Shown here: piece by piece, positions 53,905 to 64,000 of the stretch
Position numbering within the stretch: position 1 is the first letter of the stretch
Layout: every line of letters begins with the position of its first letter
NCBI RefSeq assembly: GCF_019649055.1
Contig: NW_026570500.1
Coordinates: 1-64,000 of the forward strand
Length of the DNA: 64,000 bases
Direction: 5' to 3'
Source: Paramacrobiotus metropolitanus
Lineage: Eukaryota; Tardigrada; Eutardigrada; Parachela; Macrobiotidae
Notes under the pieces: generated by a model
What the model saw: the letters and a program-made list of their open reading frames with translations, nothing else
Told to the model about the DNA's origin: nothing
Database searches by the model: none
Program-made: the position numbers and the translations under genes

Positions 53905-55430
53905 TTCCGCACAGGCAGATGTACAGCAACTAGTTGTGAAGTAACGAAAGTAATGGAACCGTAGTAACTGCCTGGAGCCAGGTTATTTCATCAGGCGTTG
54001 TGTCGTGTATAAGCGTTCACGCCGTTTAAGGCTCCATGAACTATCTTTACTCTTCCACGCCTGTAATGCTCAATCGGTAGGCACTCGTACTCTCAAACTG
54101 TAACAGAAGAACTAAGGTGGAGAAGCGACAAACGAGTCAGGAACACGAATCAGTAATCCCTATGCGAGAAATCCAACTACAATCTCCGGTCGTAAGTCCT
54201 GTGAGGATCGGCAAGAGCTAGGACGATTGTGTCACGAGCAAACCTGTATTCTATGCAATAATCCTGGATCGATCATGTACATCAGAAGGAACAAGTATTG
54301 CTGAGGAACAAGTATTGCTGTCTCTTTATCCAATTCACATCACAGTTCACAACGCTAGGAAATTGTAATTAGAAAGCAGTCTCAGAAGTAAATCTCAGAC
54401 TACTGATTCCCGACATTAGTGGCGACATCAACTTATATAGACTTCGCGTTATGACATCATATACACCGCTAGTAAAAGAGAACAGCAAATCACAGCATAG
54501 ATTGACTAGATTATCCGTTTGTGTTGCAGGTGGAAGGCGGACAGTCAGCATCCGTACGTACACTCCGGCGTGTGATTCTACTCCCACACGTCAGTTGTAC
54601 GCGTTGTAGGGGTGTCATGAATTCTGGATGGCAAGGGCTAAGTATATGGGTGGTTAGGCGCAAACTTGACGTTTGGTCGTGATGCCGGTCGTCGCATGTT
54701 ACCCGTATACATGCGTGTGGTGACTTCCGGGTCGTCACCCGGTGTTTGCACGTAGTGTTTGCACGTAGTGTTTGCACGCCGTCTCGCAGTAAGTAGTAAT
54801 ACATGGTAATACACGTACGTTGCACGTAGTAATACAACAGTTACTACGGAAGCCAGCACAACGGCATGTAATGAAAAGTATGATTATACTTGCCGCACAT
54901 CCAATGGCTGTGAAGATTGTATTTCTCTTCTCATGGGAGAGGGAAAAGGTCGGAAGGTTAACTTCAGGGATAGTCGATTTCGACGCTACTGCCTCAGTTC
55001 CGCCTTTTATCGACTAGCTTTCCCCTTCCGCGGCTACTGCCGCTAGTTGACCAAAGAGATCCATGATGAACCGAATGGATTGGTCCGGTCTTGTGGCCGG
55101 ACCTTATTCTGTACACGTGTCGGGTGGTAAGCCAGATTTGGAATTATTCGAGCTGACGGGTCAGGTTGTAATGACCGAGCAGCAGGAACCATTGACACGT
55201 CGTGTTACTTGGCTGTGACGGATCATGCGACGGATCAGATTGTGGACAGCCGACTCCAAATGGTTATCCCAAGCGAGACGCCGGATTCGATGAAGGATAT
55301 GAAGTCTTGAGGTAGGACGGCTCAGTCTGTACGTTTGAGCGACACATTAACCTTGTCGACTTTCGTTTCCACATGTTTTTTCACAGATCTGTCGAAAGAC
55401 GGTTGGGTAATTGCGGTAACCCATCTTACA
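53905..55430. other. stretch without a supported gene
   Basis: Short ORFs only. Small repeats of gtgtttgcacgta occur at about 54743-54777 and of gtaatacacgta-like words to 54840. Confidence 0.4.
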
Positions 55431-55437
55431 CCAAAGG

Positions 55438-56412
55438 TTAGTCACGGAGTTGCATAAATGCATCCACGTTAGTTGTGTGAACGAAATCCACTAATCCCAG
55501 CAGATACGTTTTGCTCTTTATGAGCATCACATTATCGATATTTTGCTTGTGCACCTCGGCATTCCCGTCGAAGTAATTAAGTTTTGAAGCGACAAGATCG
55601 TGGAAGACAAGCAAGCGCGCGCGCGCGAATGGAAGCCTGTTATGCTTCTGCTGAAAACCAAGACGCATGCAAACTTTTCCTCAAGGTTTTTCCCCAGTTT
55701 GCAAACGAACACTACACACAGCCAAAGGCCGTCATCTAACGTAAGCCGAATGTGGAAATTAATTCATCTCTTTGCTGCAAATGTCGGTTCAACATTTACA
55801 AGAAAATCCGAATACAGTAAGTCTGTATGTTTAGCCATGGTCTTACCATTGGAAGCGATTGGTGTTTTTATAAACCATTTGATATCCACAGCGTTTTCCT
55901 GGTACAGCTTCAAATAGTTCCCGGACCGCTCTACGTTCTGTAAGCATACAGTGTAACGAATGAATTCACTGGAAGCATTTGTTGGCACTGCAAGCATTCT
56001 GTAAGGTGCCCGGCTGGGGAATGCCGGGGTTATCAGAATTTCGGCCAAAGGATAACCGCCACACTCTACTAAAACTTCGGGACGCTTCACTTTGGAAAAT
56101 ACGGTCTCTGGCTACAGTATTCTCAAGTCCTCAATGACAATCGCCACGTTGTCTCTAAGGCATAATTCCTTACGTATAACTGCCTGTTCACTATGAATCG
56201 GCCATCGAGGATTTTATTAAAATTTTCCTGGCGGGTAAAGCATTTCCTGGCACCGCCGCATAGACGGACGGGTGCAAAAAATAATTGTGATAGGCCTTCA
56301 CATCCGCTTCGTTTATTATAAACATAACTTTTTCTAGAGCGCCATATGGTGAACAAACTCGTGCTGGCTGAAATTTGGCTATGGGGAAAGCTGAATGCAG
56401 AAACTCAAACAT
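55438..56412 (-). pseudogene. unknown gene remnant in several frames
   Basis: Successive minus-strand pieces (56412-56191, 56356-56123, 56090-55764, 55712-55438) look like one protein broken by frameshifts. Each has good composition, and neighbouring pieces overlap in different frames (examples: YHNYFLHPSVYAAVPG and AVDIKWFIKTPIASNG). Not recognised; a viral or host origin is equally possible. Confidence 0.35.
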
Positions 56413-59400
56413 TTCCCGTTATTTTGCAAGATACCCAGCATATGTTACTGCTCCAATTTGAGTTTCCTTTTTCGATAGTCTCTGGCTTTTGAGAATTGGA
56501 ACATTTACTTTTTTTTGTGAAAACGACCGCTTTAGTTGACTTTGTACAAAATTGTTTACAAAACTACAAAAATTATTAACCCAAAACCAAAACAAAATTA
56601 GGCAATCCAACACATGACCTGATGTGGGACAATGGACCTGATATGGGAAACTAGAATGCAGACGATTTGGAGCAAACTCGCTCCCGACGATCAACCACCA
56701 CATTGGTGAGTCGAAATTCCCGAAACCGGTAAAGAATATATATGCGGGACAAAATTTTCACGCCGGGATATTCCAGCTAATCATGAACTAATCCTTTTTT
56801 TGTACGCCTGAATTTGCTTAATCAGTTTGCTTTTTACATTTGCGAAATTTTTTATTAATTGAATGGGTAATTACGAGACGCTATTATTCTACCGGAGGAA
56901 TTGGACGTATTTTGTACGTATTTTGGACCCACTTGTACGTATTTTCACCTCCGTCTGGCTCTGCCGTGCTCCTGGCTCGGCAGTTAGGCCCCACATTCCT
57001 TGCCGAGACGGAGTGCCTGGGAGTCTCGTGGCGCACTGCAACTCGCTCTACCTCGCTACACACCCAAGGACGATCAGTCCAACCAGACCATCAGTGAAAA
57101 CGGTTTTAAGTGGAAAAGGAAACTAATTCTGATCACTTCCGGTCATCCCCAATTTCGGTTCCTGTCCATCCCTTGTCCACGACTTCCGGACCGTCCTCCC
57201 GAAGCGACCCCCATCATCCCTGCTCTATTTCCGCCGGATTCGCCAACTTCCACAAAAATCCGTGGCTTCCACGAAATCTCATGGAAGCTTCCATGCCATG
57301 ACTTCCACGAAATCGTTTCGTAGAAGTTAGCTTAATTTTCATATTTTTGCATTGTAAACCTATGCATTATTATTAATAATGAGCATACATACCGTTTTCA
57401 CAAGAATCCCAATGAATTGATCTTCAAAGGTCACCATGCCACAGAATATCTTCACAGAAAGAACGGACTCTACCTCCGGATGTATAACGGAAAAAGGAAC
57501 CTCAAAGAAACGGAACCCACCTTTTGAAACGAGTAAAGTGCAGACGCGCTTATGTTAGCAATGTGCAGCAACACTAAAGACTCGCTCAATGTGCCCGTCT
57601 GAAGTTCTAGAATTGCTTCGCCCCGTCCGTGCAAAAAAGTGTGCATTTTGCCTAAGGCTGCGTCAGCAGCTGCTATTAATCTCTTCACATCCACTAAACA
57701 ACCCATCTACGATTTGTTGAATTAAATGTTGTGCAAACCAGTTTTGAGACCGTACACAGACAGTACGCAAGCGTGTGAACGTGAGAGTTCACATAAGGCA
57801 CTCAGCTGGAACTGTTCTCCAGGAGTTGAGGAAGGCCGGAAGATTCCGTAAAATGATGAGAATATGGCTGGATAAATAGTAGCTATTTGAGCAGGACAGA
57901 CAGGGCAGGAATTCGGGATGTGGGCGAGAGGAGAATTATGTGGTGGAAAAGCTTAAATACCAAACACAAAAAAAATCCCAGCGAAAAAAAATCCAAACAC
58001 AAAGAAAATTCCAGCCGATATGCTACCAGTTTGACAGATTGAGGCGTTATGTATTATACGTCCTTATACAATTACGTAGGACGGGTGAACACCGCCAATT
58101 TTATTCACGATAGCCGGGAAAATCAATATCCCACCGTGCAGTTCGACGTCTGGGGCCGCCGTCCAGGACTCACGGTATTTCTTTTAACGCAAGCGATAAT
58201 CAGACCCAAGTTGTTCTTTAATTTTTGTAGGACAATAGTACATGTTGTGTAATTTCCTTAAAAACAAAAACAACACCATAGAGGTAATAGTTTTTCGTCG
58301 ATCTTGTTTATCTACATATGATCATGTCAGTAGACTTTCCGCGTAGTTTACTGTTGTGCCGCTCGGTTTTCGTCTAAAATCTCACTCGGAGCTGTCGTTC
58401 TCGTTTATGTCCTTTTCAAGTCACAGTCACCTGGAACAAAATGTGCCACAGCCCCATTAATTTTTTTATTTTCTGCCAAACGTGAATGTACAGTCACTGG
58501 AAGCATGGCCGGCTAGCTTGTTCGTTAGCTAAACGGTTGTCAGAAATATGTTCATAACGATCCAGTTAAAGACAGTTGTTGTGTCAGCGTACACGGGCAG
58601 AGGAAAGTGGGAGTAGTATTTCCAAACGTTAAATGATTATAAAGCACATTGTTGTGGTTCGGACACAAAATTTTTTGGGTCAGATTTATCTCGCACTGCA
58701 AAGTGTCTGTATAACCTATCGGCATCGAAGCAGAAAAGAGGACTGACTGTTGTTCATTTCATTCTGGTTAGAAGCGCCCGGGCCATACCTAAAGTGGCCC
58801 AGTTGCTTGCAAACAGGGACAGGGTGCTAGCTGAAACGTACCCCTTGCGCATTCATATTATAATTATTATCCTATTATAGTTATAGTAGGTATTGCCTGC
58901 ATTACGCATACCGTACGTGCAATATTAGCAGTGCTTCCGCGTTAAAATCCCGATAGCTGACAGACAGACTTTACGTGGATGTACTATTACCGTATGCACA
59001 GACTACTTTCCTTAGAGTCTATACTATGCTTTTAGGTGCAGACAAACGCTGGGCCACGTACGAGTTTGGTCAGCTAACAAAGATGTTTCAGTATCTAAGT
59101 CGCATGCAAACGACAAAATTCATTGTAAGCCAAAGGTCAACTTACGCATGTAATGAACGACCTGCAGCTGAAACAGAAATGACCTGCAAAATCGCAGTTG
59201 TTGACAGCCGATCCACAGTCTGTCGTAATTAACTTGTTATGTACTATTTATTAAGTTGCCTTTCGCGAAAAACCCACAATCAACCAAACGGTACTGTGGC
59301 ACTTTCGCTGTTGCAATATCTGTTAGCTGCCATCTCAGAAATATGCCACCTGGTTTCATTATCGTTTTAAACACGTGCACGTCATAAAACCTTCCTGGAG

Positions 59401-59699
59401 CGATAAAAGAAATTGAAGTGCGGCCATTAGTAATAATAAAAATAATAATAATTAAAGTAACACCGGGATTTAATGCCTGTTATCATACGGTGTTTGTTTG
59501 GATTGTTTACGGATTGATCCATCGTATAAATCCCATTAAATCGGCATGTCTACCACCGACAGTAAGGAAATCTTCAGCGCAGCTGTTTCCACTGGGCGCT
59601 GCATCGTATTCTGTTCCAAGGCATTAGCACAGGAATTCTCTACCATGACAGTAGGAACCCACGCGAAGCCACCGGTGTTTTAAGGACAAGCTGGCGAAG
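56413..59699. other. long stretch without a confident gene
   Basis: Contains an unassigned 78-aa minus ORF (57706-57470), a short A-rich repeat (aaacacaaaaaaaatcccagc, about 57960-58020) and short ORFs. No RNA gene or domain recognised. Confidence 0.4.
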
Positions 59700-60053
59700 A
59701 TGTTGCCCAAAACGTTTCAAGATAGTTGTGACCGCACTGGAGTGTGACGAAGCCAGAAGATTACGTCAAATCTCAGTGTACCTGGACAGCTTCGCCGCCA
59801 CCTGTTGGATAAAACTCAGCGGCGAAAGCCGAAGAAATCAAATGCCACTTTTGACCTGCTCCTGGAATCACTCATTGAACGGTTCCAAACAGAAGTATAC
59901 CGTAACCAACTGAAGCAGCAACTGCGAAACCGCAAGCAGAGGCGCAGTGAACCGCTGGAAGAGTACTTCAACGACCTTGTCGGTCTGTGCGATAAGATCA
60001 AACGCGACATGGAAGACAGCGAAGTCATCCACAAACTGCAGCGATCAGTGTAA
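59700..60053 (+). pseudogene. Ty3/gypsy gag fragment
   Basis: Two overlapping plus-strand frames read RQISVYLDSFAATCWIKL and then LLESLIERFQTEVYR, with LRNRKQRRSEPLEEYFNDL. This is the form of the retrotransposon gag capsid domain (helical with a conserved RKQ..EP..EY core). No pol follows. Confidence 0.7.
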
Positions 60054-60940
60054 GCTTGGTACTCAGGACGTCCAGTACTAGATCCCATGATCCACCGCAC
60101 AAATCAATCAATTTTTTCCCAACAGTCTGAGAGTAGCCGTTAAATTAGACTGGGATAATAAACAACGAGTGTTCATTCTCTCGAGCTACTTAGGAGAGCC
60201 ATCGCGCAGATTTTTCGAAGCTGAATGATCAATACCGAGAATGTGGAAGAACAGGGTGAAGCATTCTGGGACCCCCCGCAGGGAAACGCATGATCCTGTA
60301 CTGGCTTGGTGGACCACACGGTGAAAATTCCCATATCTCGCACAAATACCCGAAGCATTTCTAGCACAAATACCCGAAGTAAACGCAGCATTTTCATTTT
60401 GCTCAACATTTCAGTGGAGTCAACACTCACCTTTGCCCCTGAACAGCTTCTTATCAGGACCATGATCCATGTATTTTTCAGTCTCACCACTTTTTAATAG
60501 TCGTAGCCATTCGCCTTTCACGAACAGTCGTGTCCCAGTTTCTACAACCCATTTCTTCTTCTAACAGAGCTTTCTGATGTGGAAGACTACTCACGTTTTA
60601 GTTTCAATTGTCATACCTCGGACACCTAAGAAGACTGCATATTTCCTCATCCAGTTCAAGTGTATTGCGATTCATGTGGGATAACTATTTAGTGGGGAAT
60701 AAGCGTCAGCAAACAGGCATTGAACCACGGAAATCTGATGTCGTTATCTTGTATTCTGGCGAGGAATCCTTCGATACCGAGTTATTGAAGCATACAGAAG
60801 ATAAGCAAGATGATTACTAGTTTCGCGGTGCCAGAAAAGGATCCAGCACCGTGAAGACTTTTTTCAGATTAACAAAACATTACTCGTATGCAAATTCTTA
60901 AATTTTATTATTACCGGAGATCTCAAAGAAAGCGACATTA
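60054..60940. other. unassigned region
   Basis: Short ORFs without domains; it may be further decayed gypsy sequence. Confidence 0.35.
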
Positions 60941-61540
60941 ACTATTTTTTCTTTGTCTCCTACAACAGATCGCTAATATGTGACAATTATTTATTATGAC
61001 CAAAAAGATCGTTATCACGCGACAATTATTATTTTAAAATTAATAAAAGATCTTCATCAATTTAAATTTCTTTTGCAAAACAGATCAATAATAAAAAGCG
61101 ACAATTTACAACATAACAAATAAAAGATCGCGAACGTGGGACAACTGTATTAAAAGATCGGCGACGATTAAAAAACGTTTTTCATATTAGTTTAACGTTG
61201 CTTAGGTGCGAAATTTCAAATTTTATTACTGCCAAACAGTTTTCGAAAAGATCGCAATCGCGACACTAGGCATCTTCTCAAAAAGATCGCAAAAGCGACA
61301 GTTAAATTATTTTTCCTAAGATCGTTTTTTTTATTGATCTCAGTGTTATTTCAAATCTCGATGGGTCTAGAAATCATGATAAAAAGAATTATGACGGAAC
61401 CGGCTAACGCCGCCTAAACGTTTTTTCTGACAATCGAATTTCCACCTGAGAAAACAAGGTCGTTCCAAGCGACAGATATAATTTTTCACATTAAGAAAGC
61501 GACATTTATAAATTCAGTAATAAAAGATCGATGGAAATGG
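60940..61540. repeat. degenerate minisatellite with aaaagatcgc / gcgaca cores
   Basis: The words (a)aaagatcg and gcgaca alternate at irregular 25-60-base spacing across about 600 bp of AT-rich DNA. The repeats are too diverged to give an exact unit length. Confidence 0.6.
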
Positions 61541-61943
61541 CTCACGCCATATAACCTAAATTTTTATGTACCAACAATATGATGTTGCTATAAGTCGCTT
61601 CCTTATAATTATAAAAGTGAAAAAGACCAATGACGTCATTTGATAGTCCTCATATGCGCTCCTCCAATAATACTGCGCTACAAATGAGTGACTTTACTCA
61701 CGGATCCTTCATCCGCTGCACTGGACTAAAAAATCGATTGAGTCCAGTTATATCATCAACGCGATAAAAATTTCAAAACGCCAGTGGAAATGTATCGTTC
61801 ACTAGTACCATTTTTGACACCCCAGCCTGCTATCGATCTCTCTTCATCCAGTTGCCAACTGAACATGCTTCACAGACAAAACTATTTCCACTATTCTCAT
61901 TTTATAAGGTTCGCCTAAACATGCCCAAAAAGACAGCTTTATA

Positions 61944-62234
61944 ATGCCATTGTCAGAGTCACCATTTACGGCACCACCAACAATCCAATACCCCGATGAC
62001 GATAACATTATCGAGATTTGTTTTTCCATTGATAACCAAGAACTATATTTTGGGATCACTATTGACAGTTTGAATATTACCGGAGAGCGCATTGACGACC
62101 AATATTTCTGCCTATGCGGATATCGTGATTGTTGCCGTGAAAGGGTAAGAGCCCATGCATTCATTCGGCATTTTCTACAACATATGCTAAATGAAGAAAC
62201 GATAGCTTATTTGGAACAATCACTAATTTTTTGA
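61944..62234 (+). CDS. unknown 96-aa protein with CxCG domain
   Basis: An ATG-started intact ORF in a better context than its neighbours. The N-terminal part is acidic; the centre has FCLCGYRDCCRERVRAH, then a helix ending near the C terminus. The same layout (beta segment, CxCG, helix of about 25 residues) appears in the next ORF, so the two form a duplicated domain. Not recognised. They could be two exons or two halves of one protein. Confidence 0.5.
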   Translation: MPLSESPFTAPPTIQYPDDDNIIEICFSIDNQELYFGITIDSLNITGERIDDQYFCLCGYRDCCRERVRAHAFIRHFLQHMLNEETIAYLEQSLIF

Positions 62235-62321
62235 TGGACGATACTGGTATGGATTTCACGGTATGGATTTAAGCACTCACCGAAGTCTACTCCTCAATTT
62301 GAAATAGACACAACCTCTCAA

Positions 62322-62894
62322 GTGATTAACTTAAAAATACCGCATGGAAATCGATGGATTAGTATCCTATATTCCATCACTGATCTCTCAATACGGAGGA
62401 ACGCATATGGATCTCGTTGCCACTGCGGCATTATGTATGGATCATCCGCCACAGCGTATAAACTTGCCCTCATCGATCATGTTCTCAAAGGAATTAATAA
62501 TGCAGAATTATATGTTCAACTTAAAGAGACAACTCCAACAGCACGGAAACAAATTACTACATTACCACGAAAAGTTTCTGGAAGTCCCTTACAGCGAATA
62601 CGTACACCTTCTGGATCATCTTCTTCCAGTGAAGAAGCAGCTCATAATTTCCATCATGAAACTGCCTCTACCTCGGAACAACAAACTGTACCATTATCAA
62701 CAGAACTAATATCTGAACAGCGTACAGAAGAGCCCTATGTCACAGCACAAGATGACGATATGAATATATCCGATGAGCAGGACACCTCCTCACAAAACCA
62801 CCAGCATTTGGATGGATTTCAACCGGAACCATCAACAGGAACCTCTTCCACAGTAGATCTTGATTTCGACCGTATCCAGGAGGGATACGATTAA
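62322..62894 (+). CDS. unknown 190-aa protein with CxCG domain and acidic tail
   Basis: Open ORF. Residues 1-70 repeat the domain of the preceding ORF (CHCGIMYGSSATAYKLALID then a helix). Residues 95-190 are Ser-, Glu- and Asp-rich, like an activation domain. The frame is open upstream of 62322, so the ATG is uncertain. A zinc-ribbon-like head with an acidic tail suggests a transcription regulator (inference). An LTR-like sequence follows 217 bp later, so these may be accessory genes of an LTR element. Confidence 0.5.
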   Translation: MINLKIPHGNRWISILYSITDLSIRRNAYGSRCHCGIMYGSSATAYKLALIDHVLKGINNAELYVQLKETTPTARKQITTLPRKVSGSPLQRIRTPSGSSSSSEEAAHNFHHETASTSEQQTVPLSTELISEQRTEEPYVTAQDDDMNISDEQDTSSQNHQHLDGFQPEPSTGTSSTVDLDFDRIQEGYD

Positions 62895-63110
62895 ACTAAT
62901 TTAAAATTCAACAAATGCTCTTGTACTTTTTATTTACGTGAAATTGTCTATTGTCTTCACCAAGACGGTTTTGGAAGTTTTTACGGCTTGGACTGTATCT
63001 GTGTCTTCTCTCCTATTCTGTCTTTTACTTTCTTTTCTTTTTCTCCTTATACAAACAAGTTTGTCTTTTTCCTTTTTTATGTGTACTTTATGTCTCGAAA
63101 GCGGGCAGTC

Positions 63111-63375
63111 TGTAGGGTTTTTTCCCTACAGACGTGTATGTGCACCCGATCGATAGCACGCCGGGGATGCATGATCCCGGCGTGCACATTGTACGATCAT
63201 CGATTTCCCCACTGACGTCAGCGGGATCTTTCCCAGCCGTATGTGTATTTGCCGGCTCGCCGCTATATAAGGGCGGCCGGCTGTGTTGTTCAGAGAGCAG
63301 TAGTGCGTGTATAAAGTTTCCCCCCACTGGTTGTGTGAGAGTACATGTATATAGGCGGGCGGGTGCTGCCCTACA
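63111..63375 (+). promoter_or_regulatory. LTR-like promoter region
   Basis: Bounded by TGTAGGG and CCCTACA, 265 bp apart. Inside are a hairpin (tgtaggg tttttt ccctaca at 63111-63131), a CRE-like tgacgtca (about 63214), a kappaB-like gggatctttcc (63224-63234) and a TATA box ctatataagg (63263). No target duplication, primer site or second copy was found, so it may be a solo LTR or just a promoter. Confidence 0.45.
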
Positions 63376-64000
63376 CTAGTGTTCTGCATAAACTTTATCT
63401 AAGTCGCCATGTCTCCGTATCCTTTGTGTCACAAGGCAACATTTAAAGGAATGGTGATGTATTCAAGAAATCGGTTTTCCAAAAAAAGAGGCGAGAGCAA
63501 GCCTGACTACTGTGCGTTGGTTACTCGCAGTCACTAGTTGAAAACAAAAATATGTTTGCATTTTGCTTTTGGAATGGACCACTACTGAAGCAGATGACGA
63601 CATATTAATTCCCACCTTAAATTGGGATACTGACTTGAACACATATTGAGTATGTTATATTGAGTTTATTTCGTGTTGTACAGGATATTGACTTGAACAA
63701 ACGCGAGTATTATACTTGATTTTTGTTAGAATTGCCACTAAATAAAGGGAAAGCGCTTGTTTATATGATTTTGTTATTCCTGATTTTGGGATATTTAAGT
63801 TGCACCGATCGGCGATACGGCCATGATCCCTGTGGCACTGAGCCATTGATAAATGAAAATTCTGCTATATCGATGGATGGATACCAAATGTATCCTTTCA
63901 TTCCTTGTTTACATCGCAATATCTATGCGCAGGTTGGTAAGGATACGTAAATTTTTAGTTCATCAGTACAAGAACGGACGCTCGCCGAGGCAACTGTGAA
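63376..64000. other. right end of the window, nothing recognised
   Basis: Short ORFs only, none with a recognisable domain. Confidence 0.4.

Overview
This is invertebrate (metazoan) genomic DNA dominated by mobile and virus-derived elements. The reasons are GT-AG introns of about 58-125 nt inside several genes, TATA boxes and AATAAA signals, retrotransposon families typical of animals, micro- and minisatellites, and no sign of bacterial operons. The species cannot be named from the sequence.

Layout. (1) 339-5160: a nearly complete tyrosine-recombinase retrotransposon of the Ngaro/PAT (DIRS order) type, with gag, RT-RNase H and recombinase genes and split direct repeats (A1 ... B1-A2-B2). (2) 5161-10380: mostly non-coding DNA with a minisatellite, a foldback element (8150-9005) and a broken LINE-type gag on the minus strand. 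(3) 10381-37062: the main item, a 26.7-kb Polinton/Maverick (adintovirus-like) endogenous virus bounded by 73-bp terminal inverted repeats (TIRs). The plus strand carries an IAP with two BIRs and a RING, two paralogous unknown proteins, a small secreted protein, a second BIR protein, a packaging ATPase, a PX-like protein, a retroviral-type integrase, penton, a pVI/core-like protein, double-jelly-roll major capsid protein and adenain-type protease. The minus strand carries a TATA-binding-protein homologue, a possible PC4-like gene, an ARH3-like ADP-ribosylglycohydrolase broken by an LTR-retrotransposon fragment, protein-primed DNA polymerase B, an F-box-like gene and a coiled-coil nuclear protein. 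(4) 37063-64000: decayed flank with scattered Ty3/gypsy fragments, two TA-flanked MITEs, perfect palindromes, a second minisatellite, a pair of ORFs with a repeated CxCG domain and an LTR-like promoter region.

How it fits together. Polymerase, integrase, ATPase, capsid, penton, pVI-like and protease genes form the complete Polinton replication and virion set. Around them sits an unusual host-facing set (two IAPs, RING, TBP, ARH3-like hydrolase, F-box-like protein, secreted and membrane mini-proteins). Most core genes carry frameshifts while catalytic motifs and splice junctions are preserved. The copy is therefore either recently dead or affected by indel errors in the assembly. At least five introns interrupt PolB and integrase, several of them exactly inside catalytic motifs.
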